Assembly: GCF_016863655.1 (NCBI RefSeq)
Contig: NZ_BOPH01000156.1
Coordinates: 1 to 40,894, forward strand
DNA from: Virgisporangium ochraceum
GTDB lineage: Bacteria; Actinomycetota; Actinomycetes; Mycobacteriales; Micromonosporaceae
Direction: 5' to 3'
DNA: 40,894 nucleotides
The number at the start of each line of letters is the position of its first letter. Within the stretch, counting starts at the first letter, position 1. The translations under genes and the position numbers were made by a program. The notes below the pieces were generated by a model that was given only the letters and a program-made list of their open reading frames with translations, did not search any database and was not told where the DNA came from. This document shows positions 1 to 7,940 of the stretch, one piece after another.

Positions 1-25
1 TTCGATGCACAAGTGTCCAAGATCT
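1..25. repeat. Half copy of dispersed palindrome (GATCTTGGACAC class)
   Basis: Bases 2-24 read TCGATGCACA, one base, then GTGTCCAAGATC. This matches the right half of the complete palindrome at 18403-18444 with one mismatch. The left arm would lie outside the window, so this is most likely a full element cut by the window edge. A second small perfect palindrome (ACCCGT gt ACGGGT, 57-70) follows and may add to termination between the unseen left neighbour and the minus-strand gene ending at 86. Confidence 0.6.
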
Positions 26-85
26 GTGAACGTCTCGAGCTCCCACCCCGGGGGGCACCCGTGTACGGGTTCCGTCAGCGGGGGG

Positions 86-412
86 CTACGGGCGGTGGAA
101 GGTTCGCGTGCGGCGGGGCCTCGGGGTCGTGGCCGCCACGCAGCGGGGGCAGATCCAGCCGATGCGGTCGGCGGCGTCGAGATGGTCGGTGCGGCGGTAG
201 TCGAACGGGACGTGCGCCAGCCCGTACAGGCGCGCCCGGTTGAGCGGGCGTCCGCACGCCGTCTGGTTCTGACCGGGGAACCAGGCGTGCGCCTCGCCGC
301 CGGGCTGTCGCTGGCCGGAGTCGTCGATCCAGACGCCCGACGCGGCCACCGCCGGAGTTCCGTTGTGCCTCACGGGAATGGTGTACCCCGGCGGGAAGGC
401 CCTACGCCTCAC
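86..412 (-). CDS. Small hypothetical protein with CxxC motif
   Basis: Encodes up to 108 residues of no family I can name. The chain has an Ala-Cys-Gly motif in the middle (HAWFPGQNQTACG) and a CPRC pair near the C-terminus (WICPRC), so two to three cysteines and nearby histidines could bind a metal such as zinc; that is inference. The tail after CPRC is basic. The GTG at 412 overlaps the stop of the upstream dioxygenase gene by 11 bases, which fits co-translation. A second GTG at 373 would give a protein starting MRHNGTPAVAAS and may be the true start. The composition, with Trp, Phe, His and Tyr well distributed, looks like real protein rather than a shadow frame. Confidence 0.6.
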   Translation of the reverse strand: MRRRAFPPGYTIPVRHNGTPAVAASGVWIDDSGQRQPGGEAHAWFPGQNQTACGRPLNRARLYGLAHVPFDYRRTDHLDAADRIGWICPRCVAATTPRPRRTRTFHRP

Positions 413-1211
413 CCATGACGAGCCCTTCGATCGTGTGCTTCTGGAGGATCGGCGTCAGCTCGTCGACCACCGGGCAGTGCAGGTGCGCCTTCACCGAGTC
501 GGGCAGGGCGGCCCAGTAGCCGTGCGTCACGGCCAGGTCGTGGCGCTCGCCGTTGCCGGCGCCCGGCGCGTCCACCCCGAGCACCAGCACCGGACGGGCG
601 GTCGCCGACACGTTCGGCGTGCCGCGGTGGACGGTCAGCGCCGACCGGGCCGAGATGTCGCCCCGCCGCGGGTACTTGCGCACCGCCCGCTCCTGGTACC
701 GGCCGTAGCGCTCCTTCGGCGGGAACATCCCGTGCTCGAAGTCGGCCCCGTCGTCGAACTGGGTGCCGGGTGCGATCTCGAACGGTCCCATCTCCTCGAC
801 GGTGTCGACGGCGGTCAGGTTGAACGCCAACGAGTTCAGCGTCCGTTCGCGCCGCGTCACGTCGGGCATCGGGAAGTCGCGGTGCCACGGCTGCACCCGC
901 GCGCCGGGGAACGGCGTGTCGAAGCCGAGCTCGACGATCTCGTACTCCGGCCCCAGCACGGCCTCGCACACGGCGGTGACCCACGGGTGCGTCACGAGCT
1001 CGACGAACCCGCGCAGCTGCTCGGGATGGATCTCCACGTACCAGCGGTTCGGGCCGCGGCCGACGGCACCGCCCTCGCGGGAGCGGGCCTCGGCGAACGC
1101 GACCTCGATGTCCTCGCGCATCGCGTCGGCCCATGCGGTGGTGAAGGCGCCGCGGAGGGCGGTGATGCCGTCCCGGTACAGCTCGGCGCGGTAATCGACG
1201 GTGGTCGTCAT
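402..1211 (-). CDS. Phytanoyl-CoA dioxygenase (PhyH) family protein
   Basis: A 269-residue Fe(II)/2-oxoglutarate-dependent oxygenase of the PhyH fold. The metal triad is visible: H110 and D112 in QPWHRDFPMP and the distal H195 in LTVHRGTP, followed by R206, the usual 2-oxoglutarate-binding arginine. The substrate cannot be told; PhyH relatives hydroxylate lipids, amino acids or natural products. It is transcribed divergently from a LacI regulator. The two tandem dyads at 1222-1247 sit immediately upstream, so repression by that LacI protein is likely. No ribosome binding site is seen before ATG 1211 (MTTTVDYR) or before ATG 1220 (MTVMTTTVD), so the start is uncertain by three codons. Further upstream ATGs lie inside the operator and are unlikely. 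Confidence 0.85.
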   Translation of the reverse strand: MTTTVDYRAELYRDGITALRGAFTTAWADAMREDIEVAFAEARSREGGAVGRGPNRWYVEIHPEQLRGFVELVTHPWVTAVCEAVLGPEYEIVELGFDTPFPGARVQPWHRDFPMPDVTRRERTLNSLAFNLTAVDTVEEMGPFEIAPGTQFDDGADFEHGMFPPKERYGRYQERAVRKYPRRGDISARSALTVHRGTPNVSATARPVLVLGVDAPGAGNGERHDLAVTHGYWAALPDSVKAHLHCPVVDELTPILQKHTIEGLVMGEA

Positions 1212-1221
1212 GACAGTCATG

Positions 1222-1247
1222 TTGCAACGTGGCATGCAACGTGGCAA
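1222..1247. promoter_or_regulatory. Two tandem LacI-type operators
   Basis: TTGCAACGTGGCAT (1222-1235) and ATGCAACGTGGCAA (1234-1247) are two overlapping 14-base imperfect dyads, each centred on CG as in LacI-family operators, and together a 12-base direct repeat (TGCAACGTGGCA). They fill the gap between the divergent dioxygenase and lacI-type genes. The natural reading is that the regulator represses both itself and the oxygenase. Confidence 0.65.
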
Positions 1248-1255
1248 GTGCTGAC

Positions 1256-1267
1256 TATGATCGATCC
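1256..1267 (+). promoter_or_regulatory. -10 box TATGAT for leaderless lacI-type gene
   Basis: TATGAT at 1256-1261 is followed by six bases and then GTG 1268. No Shine-Dalgarno sequence precedes the start, so transcription and translation probably begin at the same base. Confidence 0.55.
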
Positions 1268-2275
1268 GTGGGTGCCAGCATCAAGGACGTCGCCGAGCGG
1301 GCGGGCGTCTCGCCGCGCACGGTCTCCAACGTCGTCAACGACTTCCCGCTCGTCGCCCCGCAGACCCGCGCCCGGGTGCTGCGGGTCATCGAGGAGCTGG
1401 ACTACCGACCCAACGCCGCCGCCCGCAGCCTGCGCGGCGGACGCTCCGGCCTGGTCGGGCTGGTGATCCCGGAGATCGCGTCGCCGTACTTCGGCGAGCT
1501 GGCCGACCTGCTCACCCGCGGCGCCGACGAACGCTCGTGGACGCTGCTGGTCGACCAGACCAACGGCGACCGCGACCGCGAGGAGCGGCTCATGCACGGC
1601 ATGCCGCGGCAGGTCGTCGACGGCCTGATCGTCAGCCCGTGGGCACTGTCGCCGGCCGAACTGCAGCGCCGCCCGGACGCGCCGCCGCTGGTGCTCCTCG
1701 GCGAGCAGGACGCCGACGGGCTGTTCGACCACGTCGCCATCGACAACGTCGCCGCCGCCGAGGAGGCGACCGCTCACCTCGTCGCCACCGGACGCCGCCG
1801 GATCGCCGCCATCGGACCGCAGCCCCACCTCGCGAACGGCACGGCGCAGCAGCGGCTCACCGGCTACCGCCGGGCGCTGCGGAACGCGGACCTGCCGACG
1901 GTCGAGGTCCCCGTGACCGCGCTGCACCGCCGCGACGGCGCCGACGCGATGCGTCACCTGCTCGACGCCGGCCACCGGCCCGACGCCGTCTTCTGCTTCA
2001 CCGACCAGCTCGCGCTGGGCGCCCTGCGCGCCGCGGCCGACCGCGGCCTGGGTGTCCCCCGCGACCTGGCGGTCGTCGGGTTCGACGACATCGAGGACGG
2101 CCGGTACAGCGTGCCGTCGCTGACCACCGTGGCCCCCGACAAGGCCGCTATCGCCGCGCACGCGCTGGACTGCCTGGCCCGCCGGCTCACCCGGGCGGGC
2201 GCGTCGGAGCCGGCCCGCCGGGTCACCGCCGGCCACCGCCTGACCGTGCGGGAGAGCAGCGCCCGGGTCACGTGA
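1268..2275 (+). CDS. LacI family transcriptional regulator
   Basis: 335 residues. The N-terminal helix-turn-helix is clear (IKDVAERAGVSPRTVSNVVN, about residues 5-24), followed by the LacI hinge helix (YRPNAAARSLR) and a periplasmic-binding-like sensor domain with the family motif VVGFDDIEDGRYSVPSLTTV near the end. The start GTG 1268 is chosen because it places the HTH at the very N-terminus and sits six bases after a -10 box; upstream in-frame starts would read through the operator. The likely targets are itself and the divergent PhyH-type oxygenase. No sugar transporter or glycosidase lies nearby, so the effector is unlikely to be a simple sugar from local context. It converges with the lipoprotein gene on the other strand, the stops overlapping by eight bases. 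Confidence 0.9.
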   Translation: MGASIKDVAERAGVSPRTVSNVVNDFPLVAPQTRARVLRVIEELDYRPNAAARSLRGGRSGLVGLVIPEIASPYFGELADLLTRGADERSWTLLVDQTNGDRDREERLMHGMPRQVVDGLIVSPWALSPAELQRRPDAPPLVLLGEQDADGLFDHVAIDNVAAAEEATAHLVATGRRRIAAIGPQPHLANGTAQQRLTGYRRALRNADLPTVEVPVTALHRRDGADAMRHLLDAGHRPDAVFCFTDQLALGALRAAADRGLGVPRDLAVVGFDDIEDGRYSVPSLTTVAPDKAAIAAHALDCLARRLTRAGASEPARRVTAGHRLTVRESSARVT

Positions 2276-3968
2276 CGAACGCGGTGGTGAGCGACGTGAC
2301 CCCGAGGACCTCGTGCAGGTACAGGCCGTCGACGCCGAGCCCGTTCAGGGCGCAGGTGCGGTCGTAGAACACCGGCACCACCGGCGCGATGTCGCGCATG
2401 AGGCGCTCGTCGAGCCGGCTCCACTCCCGGCCGGCCTCGGCGAGATCGTCGATGGCGCGGATCCGGTCGATCTCCGCGTCGACGACCGGGTCGTCGAGGT
2501 AGGACGTGTTGCTGTTGCCCTTCGCCGCGATGGTCCGGCCGTCGACAAGGGCCGGTATCACCGCGGCGCCGCTGGGCCAGTCGGCGCTCCAGGTGGCGAT
2601 GTAGACGTCGAGGCCGTTGTCGCGGGTGCCGATCGTCGAGTAGTAGCGGTTCGGCGGGATCGGCACCAGCTCCAGGTCGAAGCCGGCGGCGGCGAGGCTG
2701 CGCTCGAGGAACGCGGCCACCGCCGGTCCGCGGCCGCTGTCGCGGTAGCCGAACCGCAGCGCGACGGTGCGGCCGCCGAGCATCTTCCGCGCCCGCGACG
2801 GGTCGCCGGCCGGGCCGCAGTCGTAGGCGTTGTACGCGCGGAAGCCCACCACGTTGCGGGGCAGCAGCGTGGTCGCGGGCTCGGACAGGGCGCGGCCGCC
2901 GGTCGCGCTGAGGTAGCCGTCGCGGTCCATCGCGCAGTTGAGCGCCCGGCGGACCGCGAGGTCCGTGACCCGCGCGACGTTGATCTTCAGGTAGCCGACG
3001 TAGGGGGTGCTGCCGACGGTGGCGTGCTGGGCGATCGCGCGGTTGTCGGCGACCGCGGCCAGCATCTCCGGCGGCACCTGCTCCAGGCTCACCGTGGTCC
3101 GTTCGCCGGAGAGGACCCGCTCGGTGGCCTCCCCGGCGCTCTGCCCGAACTCGACGACGAACCGGTCGGGGTGGTCGTGCCGGACGGGGTCGCTGCGCGG
3201 GTCCCAGTGCGGGTTGCGGACCAGGGTGAGCCGCTCCCCCGGGCGGTAGGACTCGATCCGGTACGGCCCGGTGGCGACGGGACGCAGGTCGTAGCCGGCG
3301 CCGGTGTCGCGGTCCTTCGGCACCGGGGTCGTGTTTCCGAGGGTCACCGCGAACGGAAGGTCGGGCTGGGGACGCGGGAACTCGAACACGATCGTGCGGT
3401 CGTCGGGCACGCGGACCCCGGGCGGCAACGGCGACACGCCGGCGCCGTTCTCGCCGAGCCAGTTCTGCAGCCAGGTCGGTCCGTCGGCGAGCGCCGGGCT
3501 GAACGACCGGGCGATCGCGTACGCCACGTCGCCGGAGCGGATCGGGGTGCCGTCCTCGAACCGCAGCCCGTCGCGCAGGGTGTAGGTCCACACGCGACGG
3601 TCGGGCGACGGCCGGCCGGTGTCGGTGGCCAGGTCGCCGACCAGCTCCAGCTGGCCGGCCGGCGTGCGCCGGTAGGCCGTCAGCGTCCGTTGCAGCAGCA
3701 GGTTGACCGACTGCGCCCGGGCGACGTACGTGCGTCCCGGGTCGAGGTGCTCGAACTCGTTCTCGATGAGGGCGGTCACCGTGCCGCCGCGCTTCGCACC
3801 GGGTACCGCCGGCGCCGGTCCGCGCGCGTCGTCGACGAGGGCCACCGTCTGCGGTCGCGGCGCGGGTCGCGACGGCGCGCCGTCGCGGTCACCGCACGAG
3901 GTGACCAGCGGCAGCAGCACGACGGCGACCAACGCCCGCCTCATGAGCGACCTCATGAGCGGCCTCAT
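2268..3968 (-). CDS. ABC transporter substrate-binding lipoprotein, family 5
   Basis: 566 residues. A basic start (MRPLMRSLMRR), a hydrophobic stretch and the lipobox LVTSC mark an exported lipoprotein. The mature part matches SBP family 5 (peptide/nickel/oligopeptide type): RGGTVTALIENEFEHLDPGR, TYTLRDGLRFEDGTPIRSGDVAYA and the late YLKINVARV and RRALNCAMDRD segments. ATG 3968 overlaps the response regulator's TGA (ATGA), which supports this start and translational coupling, but ATGs at 3956 and 3944 lie in identical 12-base repeats and could also be used. No permease or ATPase genes accompany it. It may therefore deliver ligand to a transporter encoded elsewhere, or serve as a ligand sensor for the adjoining kinase; the latter is inference. 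Confidence 0.9.
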   Translation of the reverse strand: MRPLMRSLMRRALVAVVLLPLVTSCGDRDGAPSRPAPRPQTVALVDDARGPAPAVPGAKRGGTVTALIENEFEHLDPGRTYVARAQSVNLLLQRTLTAYRRTPAGQLELVGDLATDTGRPSPDRRVWTYTLRDGLRFEDGTPIRSGDVAYAIARSFSPALADGPTWLQNWLGENGAGVSPLPPGVRVPDDRTIVFEFPRPQPDLPFAVTLGNTTPVPKDRDTGAGYDLRPVATGPYRIESYRPGERLTLVRNPHWDPRSDPVRHDHPDRFVVEFGQSAGEATERVLSGERTTVSLEQVPPEMLAAVADNRAIAQHATVGSTPYVGYLKINVARVTDLAVRRALNCAMDRDGYLSATGGRALSEPATTLLPRNVVGFRAYNAYDCGPAGDPSRARKMLGGRTVALRFGYRDSGRGPAVAAFLERSLAAAGFDLELVPIPPNRYYSTIGTRDNGLDVYIATWSADWPSGAAVIPALVDGRTIAAKGNSNTSYLDDPVVDAEIDRIRAIDDLAEAGREWSRLDERLMRDIAPVVPVFYDRTCALNGLGVDGLYLHEVLGVTSLTTAFVT

Positions 3969-3976
3969 GAGCGGCC
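3941..3976. repeat. Three 12-base tandem repeats over the lipoprotein start
   Basis: TCATGAGCGACC, TCATGAGCGGCC and TCATGAGCGGCC follow one another at 3941-3952, 3953-3964 and 3965-3976. On the minus strand they encode MRPL MRSL MRRA, so each unit carries an in-frame ATG, and the outermost unit also supplies the regulator's stop codon. Slippage here would lengthen or shorten the N-terminus by four residues without breaking the frame. Confidence 0.8.
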
Positions 3977-4627
3977 CAGCCCCGCGTCGCGGGCCTTGGC
4001 GACGGCGGCGGCCCGGTCGCCCACCCGCAGCTTGAACAGGATCGACGAGACGTGGTTGCGCACGGTCTTCTCGGACAGCACGAGCCGCCCGGCGATCTGG
4101 TGGTTGTTGCGACCGGCGGCGAGCAGGTCGAGCACCTCCCGCTCGCGGTCGGTGAGCTCGGGGAACACCCGGGCCGTGTACTCGGGCCGGGCGTTGGTGA
4201 AGAAGTCGACGATCCGTCGGGCGACCGCGGCGCCGTAGACCGCCTCGCCCGAGGCGACAGCCAGCACCGCGCGCACGATCTCGGTGCGGCTGGCCCCCTT
4301 GAGCAGGTAGCCGCGGGCACCGGCCCGCAGCGCGCCGAACAGGGCCTCGTCGTCGTCGTGCATGGTCAGCATCACGACGGCGACCGTCGGGTGGGTGGCG
4401 GTGATCGCCCGGGTGGCCGCGGTGCCGTCGAGGTCGGGCATCGCGAGGTCGGTGAGGACCACGTCGGGCCTCGTCGCCTCGACCACCGCGAGCAGCTCGG
4501 AGCCGTTGGCGGCCTCGCCGACCAGCTCGATCTCGGTGCTGGCGGCGAGGGCCGCCTGCAGCCCGAACCGGAACATCGGGTGGTCGTCGGCGATCACGAG
4601 CCGCACGGCGGGATCGGTGGGTGTCAT
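3965..4627 (-). CDS. NarL/LuxR family response regulator
   Basis: 220 residues. The receiver domain has the acidic pair in VIADDHPMF, phospho-acceptor D60 (DVVLTDLAMPD), T88 and K110 (RGYLLKG). A LuxR-type helix-turn-helix follows (LTDREREVLDLLAAGRNN through SEKTVRNHVSSILFKL). All catalytic residues are present. ATG 4627 overlaps the kinase stop (ATGA), and its own stop overlaps the lipoprotein start in the same way, so the three proteins are probably made in coupled amounts. It should be phosphorylated by the kinase encoded just upstream. Its DNA targets are unknown; the repeated TGTCCCGG boxes upstream of the kinase gene are a candidate autoregulatory site. Confidence 0.93.
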   Translation of the reverse strand: MTPTDPAVRLVIADDHPMFRFGLQAALAASTEIELVGEAANGSELLAVVEATRPDVVLTDLAMPDLDGTAATRAITATHPTVAVVMLTMHDDDEALFGALRAGARGYLLKGASRTEIVRAVLAVASGEAVYGAAVARRIVDFFTNARPEYTARVFPELTDREREVLDLLAAGRNNHQIAGRLVLSEKTVRNHVSSILFKLRVGDRAAAVAKARDAGLGRS

Positions 4628-6702
4628 GGGGACTCCAGGGGCAACGTGGCGGTGACGACCGTGCCGGCGGTGCTGGACGCGATGTCGAGCCGGCCGCCGA
4701 CGGTCTCCGCGCGGCGACGCATCGACGTGAGACCGACCCCGGCGACCGCGTCCCCGACGCCGACGCCGTCGTCGGCCACCGTGATCCGCAGGCTTCCGTT
4801 CGGCGCGGTGAGGCTGACCCGCACCCGCGTCGCGGCGGCGTGCCGGGCCGCGTTGGTGACGGCCTCCGTGGTGATGCGGTAGGCCGAGGTCTCCACCTCG
4901 GGGGCGACCGCGGGCATGGGACCGGCGTGCACCTCGACCGGGAGGGCGGCCGAGACCGTCGCGGCGTGGGTACGGATGGCGGCCGCGAGCCCCAGCGCGT
5001 CGAGGGCGACCGGCCGGAGGTTGTCGATGATCCGCCGCACCTCGGCGACGGAGGAGGTGATCTCGGTCTGCAGCCGGTCGAGCAGCACCGCAGCCGTGGT
5101 GTCGGCGGCGTCGGTCCGGTCGATCAGCGCCTGCAGGCCGAGGCCGACCCCGGACAGCGACGGCCCGAGCCCGTCGTGCAGGTCGCGGCGCAGGCGTTCG
5201 CGTTCGGCGCGGGTGGCGACGACGACTCGGTCGCGCTCGACCTCGAGTTCGCGGGTCAGCTCCAGGGCCCGCACGAGCACGGCCACCGGCGCCGCCATCG
5301 CGGTGACGAGCCGCCGCTCGGGCTCGGCGTGCCGCTCCCCCGGCCCCGGCGGCGCGACGTGCAGGTGGCCGATGCGACGGCCGCCGACGTCGAGCGGGAC
5401 CACCGTGGCGTGCCCGCCGGGCTCGTCGCCGACGGCGGCGAGCACCTCGCCGGCGCCGTCGGTCACCATCGCGCCCGGTGCCCGCACCGCGGTGCTGATG
5501 CTGGTGAGCGCGGCGGGAAGCAGGTCGTCCTCGCCGACGACGGCGACCTGCCGGCCCAGCCGGGTGATCGCGCGCAGCGGGTCGCGGCGCTCGCCGTAGA
5601 CGAGCCGGTCGACGGCCTGCTGCAGGCGGTCGCGGAACGGCGCGAGGCCCACCGCGACCAGCATCGCGGCCAGGATGCCCGGCAGCGGCCGGCGGTCGAG
5701 CGCCGTGCCGGCCAGCGTCGTGACCGCGAGGTACAGCCCGGCGACCGCCACGGTCAGGACGCCGTAGACCAGTCCTCGCCGCAGCACCGTCTCGATGCCG
5801 AGCAGGCGGTACCGCAGCACCCCCACCGAGACCGCCACCGGTATCAGCAGCAGCGTGACCAGCACGAGCGGGCGCCCCCACGCCGGCGCCAGCCACGACG
5901 CGATGAGGAACGGCATCACCACGCAGACCACCAGGGCCAGCTGCTGCCGCCGCGGTGACCGCGCCCGCACCAGCCGCGCGACGGTACCGGCCCAGATCAC
6001 CAGCATCGACAGCAGGAACAGCGGGACCCACGCCGGCGCCGTGGCCGGAAGGTACCCGTCGCGGAACCCGTCGACCCATCCGGGCAGCGGCTCGTCGGTG
6101 GTCCACACCGGTTGCAGCGAACGCGAACCCGGTGGCAGCAACTGCGTCGGCACGCCCTGCAGGTAGTCCGGCACCACGACGACGACCTGGGCACCGTCGC
6201 CGCCTCCGATGGTCAGGAAGAGACCGCCCGCCGCGATGTGCGCGACCGCGACGACGGCCACGAGCACGGCGACCCGCGACCACCAGGCGTCCAGCCGGCC
6301 GTCGGGGTAGAGCGCCAGCAGCACCGTCGGCGTCACCAGGACCCCGACGACGAACAGCGCCGAGCCGGCGTACCCGGCCCAGATGGCGCCCGGCCACGAC
6401 GGCTCGACCACGGTGAGGCCGCAGATCGCGTACGCGACGAGCCCGACGTGCCAGGCCTGCGAGACACCGATGCCGAGCAGGATCCACCCGAGCGCGTTGC
6501 GGGGCCGGCGGCAGACCACCATCGCGCCCATCACGGCCCAGGCCGTGCCCAGCGCGCCCCACCCGAGTGCCACGGCGCTGTGGTGGCCCATCGACACGTG
6601 CGCCGTTCCGGCGGGTTCGGGTGGGAACCAGGTCCACCACGTGAACGCCACGGCGACCGCGCTCGACCCCACCGCCAGCCACGAGATCGCCCGGGCGGCC
6701 AT
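4624..6702 (-). CDS. Membrane-bound two-component sensor histidine kinase (NarL type)
   Basis: 692 residues. The N-terminal half carries about eight to ten hydrophobic helices, with an outward-facing loop around residues 160-220, then a GAF-like region, then the dimerisation/phospho-acceptor helix with H509 (RERLRRDLHDGLGPSLSG, HisKA_3 type). The ATP domain has the N box (TEAVTNAARH, N617), the G1 box DDGVG (644-648) and the G2 box GVGLTSMRRRAETVGG. Every motif needed for autophosphorylation is intact. ATG 6702 lies six bases after CACACT (complement of 6709-6714), so it may be leaderless. The signal is unknown; the coupled lipoprotein is a candidate periphery sensor. Confidence 0.92.
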   Translation of the reverse strand: MAARAISWLAVGSSAVAVAFTWWTWFPPEPAGTAHVSMGHHSAVALGWGALGTAWAVMGAMVVCRRPRNALGWILLGIGVSQAWHVGLVAYAICGLTVVEPSWPGAIWAGYAGSALFVVGVLVTPTVLLALYPDGRLDAWWSRVAVLVAVVAVAHIAAGGLFLTIGGGDGAQVVVVVPDYLQGVPTQLLPPGSRSLQPVWTTDEPLPGWVDGFRDGYLPATAPAWVPLFLLSMLVIWAGTVARLVRARSPRRQQLALVVCVVMPFLIASWLAPAWGRPLVLVTLLLIPVAVSVGVLRYRLLGIETVLRRGLVYGVLTVAVAGLYLAVTTLAGTALDRRPLPGILAAMLVAVGLAPFRDRLQQAVDRLVYGERRDPLRAITRLGRQVAVVGEDDLLPAALTSISTAVRAPGAMVTDGAGEVLAAVGDEPGGHATVVPLDVGGRRIGHLHVAPPGPGERHAEPERRLVTAMAAPVAVLVRALELTRELEVERDRVVVATRAERERLRRDLHDGLGPSLSGVGLGLQALIDRTDAADTTAAVLLDRLQTEITSSVAEVRRIIDNLRPVALDALGLAAAIRTHAATVSAALPVEVHAGPMPAVAPEVETSAYRITTEAVTNAARHAAATRVRVSLTAPNGSLRITVADDGVGVGDAVAGVGLTSMRRRAETVGGRLDIASSTAGTVVTATLPLESP

Positions 6703-6722
6703 TCACCCAGTGTGGACGAGCG

Positions 6723-6766
6723 CGTGTCCCGGTCGCTACGCCCCGTGTCCCGGTTGTGCCGGGACA
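6723..6766. promoter_or_regulatory. TGTCCCGG direct and inverted boxes upstream of the kinase operon
   Basis: GTGTCCCGGT occurs at 6723-6732 and again at 6745-6754. The second copy forms a perfect 8-base dyad with CCGGGACA at 6759-6766 (TGTCCCGG, five-base gap, CCGGGACA). Three half-sites in the 280-base gap between the divergent kinase operon and aldo/keto reductase gene look like a regulator binding region, possibly for the NarL-type protein. The rest of the gap (6767-6983) shows no gene that I would support. Confidence 0.4.
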
Positions 6767-6983
6767 TCACCGGCGCCGACCGGGACGACGACGCCCGTCG
6801 ACGCGGGGAACCGCCCGGACGGGTCGGGGCCGCTGCCTCAGGTCACCGCGCGCGCGACCGCACAGACTGGGCGGCGGGACCGACGAGGGGGGTGCGAGAT
6901 GAGGGTCGGCCAGGACAGCGCGGTGTGACACGGGCCCGACGGCCGCGTGTGCGGCGCGGTGGCCGGTCGTATTGGATGGATCC

Positions 6984-7823
6984 ATGACGCCGACCACCGC
7001 ACCCACCGTCACCCTCACGCACGGCGCCGAGATGCCGCGACTCGGCCTCGGCACGTGGCCGATGGACGACGGGGAGGCCGAGACGACCGTGGCCACGGCG
7101 ATCGGGCTGGGCCACCGGCTCGTCGACACCGCGGAGAACTACGGCAACGAGCGCGGCGTCGGCCGCGGGCTGAAGGCGTCCGGGGTGCCGCGCGAGGAGC
7201 TGTTCGTCACCACGAAGTTCAACAAGGAGTGGCACGGGGTCGACCTGGTCGCCGAGGCCTGCCAGCGCAGCGCCGACCGGCTGGGCGTGGAGTACATCGA
7301 CCTGCTGCTCGTCCACTGGCCCAACCCGGCGCAGGACCGGTACGTCGACGCGCTGCGTGGCCTCGCCCGGCTGCTGGAGGACCGCCGGCTCCGCGCGATC
7401 GGCACATCGAACTTCACGCCGGTCCACCTCGACCGCGTCCTCGCCGAGACCGGCATCGTGCCCGACGTGAACCAGGTGGAGCTCAACCCGAGGGTGACCC
7501 GCGACTCCACCCGGGCGTACCACGACAAGCACGGGATCGTCACCCAGTCGTGGGGGCCGATCGGCGGGCAGGGCAACGACGTGCTGGGCGAGCCCGCCGT
7601 GGTGGAGGTGGCCGAGCGGCACGGCCGCACCCCGGCGCAGGTCGTGCTGCGCTGGCACCTGGAGCTCGGGCTCACCGCGGTCCCGAAGTCGAGCGACCCG
7701 ACCCGGCTCCGGCAGAACCTCGACGTCCTCGACTTCTCCCTGTCGGCCGACGAGGTCGCCGCGATCTCCGCCCTCGACCGTGGTGACGCGGCCGGCGCGG
7801 ACTCCGACGCGTTCGGCCACTGA
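6984..7823 (+). CDS. Aldo/keto reductase
   Basis: 279 residues, a normal length for the family. The NAD(P)H-dependent AKR tetrad is all visible: D48 and Y53 (VDTAENYGN), K78 (VTTKFNK) and H111 (LLVHWPNP). The cofactor end has VPKSSDPTRLRQNLDVLDF, typical of the 2,5-diketo-D-gluconate reductase (AKR5-like) branch. The substrate is not predictable; such enzymes reduce small aldehydes and ketones. The ATG in TCCATGACG gives MTPTTAPTVTL; an upstream TTG would only add four residues. The gene stands divergent from the kinase operon and 117 bases before the VOC gene, with no sign that they share a promoter. Confidence 0.9.
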   Translation: MTPTTAPTVTLTHGAEMPRLGLGTWPMDDGEAETTVATAIGLGHRLVDTAENYGNERGVGRGLKASGVPREELFVTTKFNKEWHGVDLVAEACQRSADRLGVEYIDLLLVHWPNPAQDRYVDALRGLARLLEDRRLRAIGTSNFTPVHLDRVLAETGIVPDVNQVELNPRVTRDSTRAYHDKHGIVTQSWGPIGGQGNDVLGEPAVVEVAERHGRTPAQVVLRWHLELGLTAVPKSSDPTRLRQNLDVLDFSLSADEVAAISALDRGDAAGADSDAFGH

Positions 7824-7903
7824 GCCTCCCGCGGCATTCCCGCGGCGTTCCGGCGGCCTCCCCACGCTCTCCACCCGGTCTTCATGTTCGGCGGGGCCGC
7901 GGT

Positions 7904-7916
7904 CACCACAGTGGTG
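7904..7916. promoter_or_regulatory. CACCAC-A-GTGGTG dyad overlapping a possible -10 box
   Basis: A perfect 6+1+6 dyad overlaps CACAGT (7907-7912), which could be the -10 element of the VOC gene with a transcript start near 7919. A repressor bound here would block the promoter. No regulator gene is adjacent. Confidence 0.3.
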
Positions 7917-7940
7917 GGACATCCGTCGAAGGAGGGTCCC

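Noticed and set aside
6899..6928. Nine-codon mini-ORF MRVGQDSAV with a GAGGGGGG before it, 55 bases upstream of the aldo/keto reductase
   Set aside because: It could be a leader peptide, but G-runs are expected by chance at this GC content and there is no attenuator-like structure after it.
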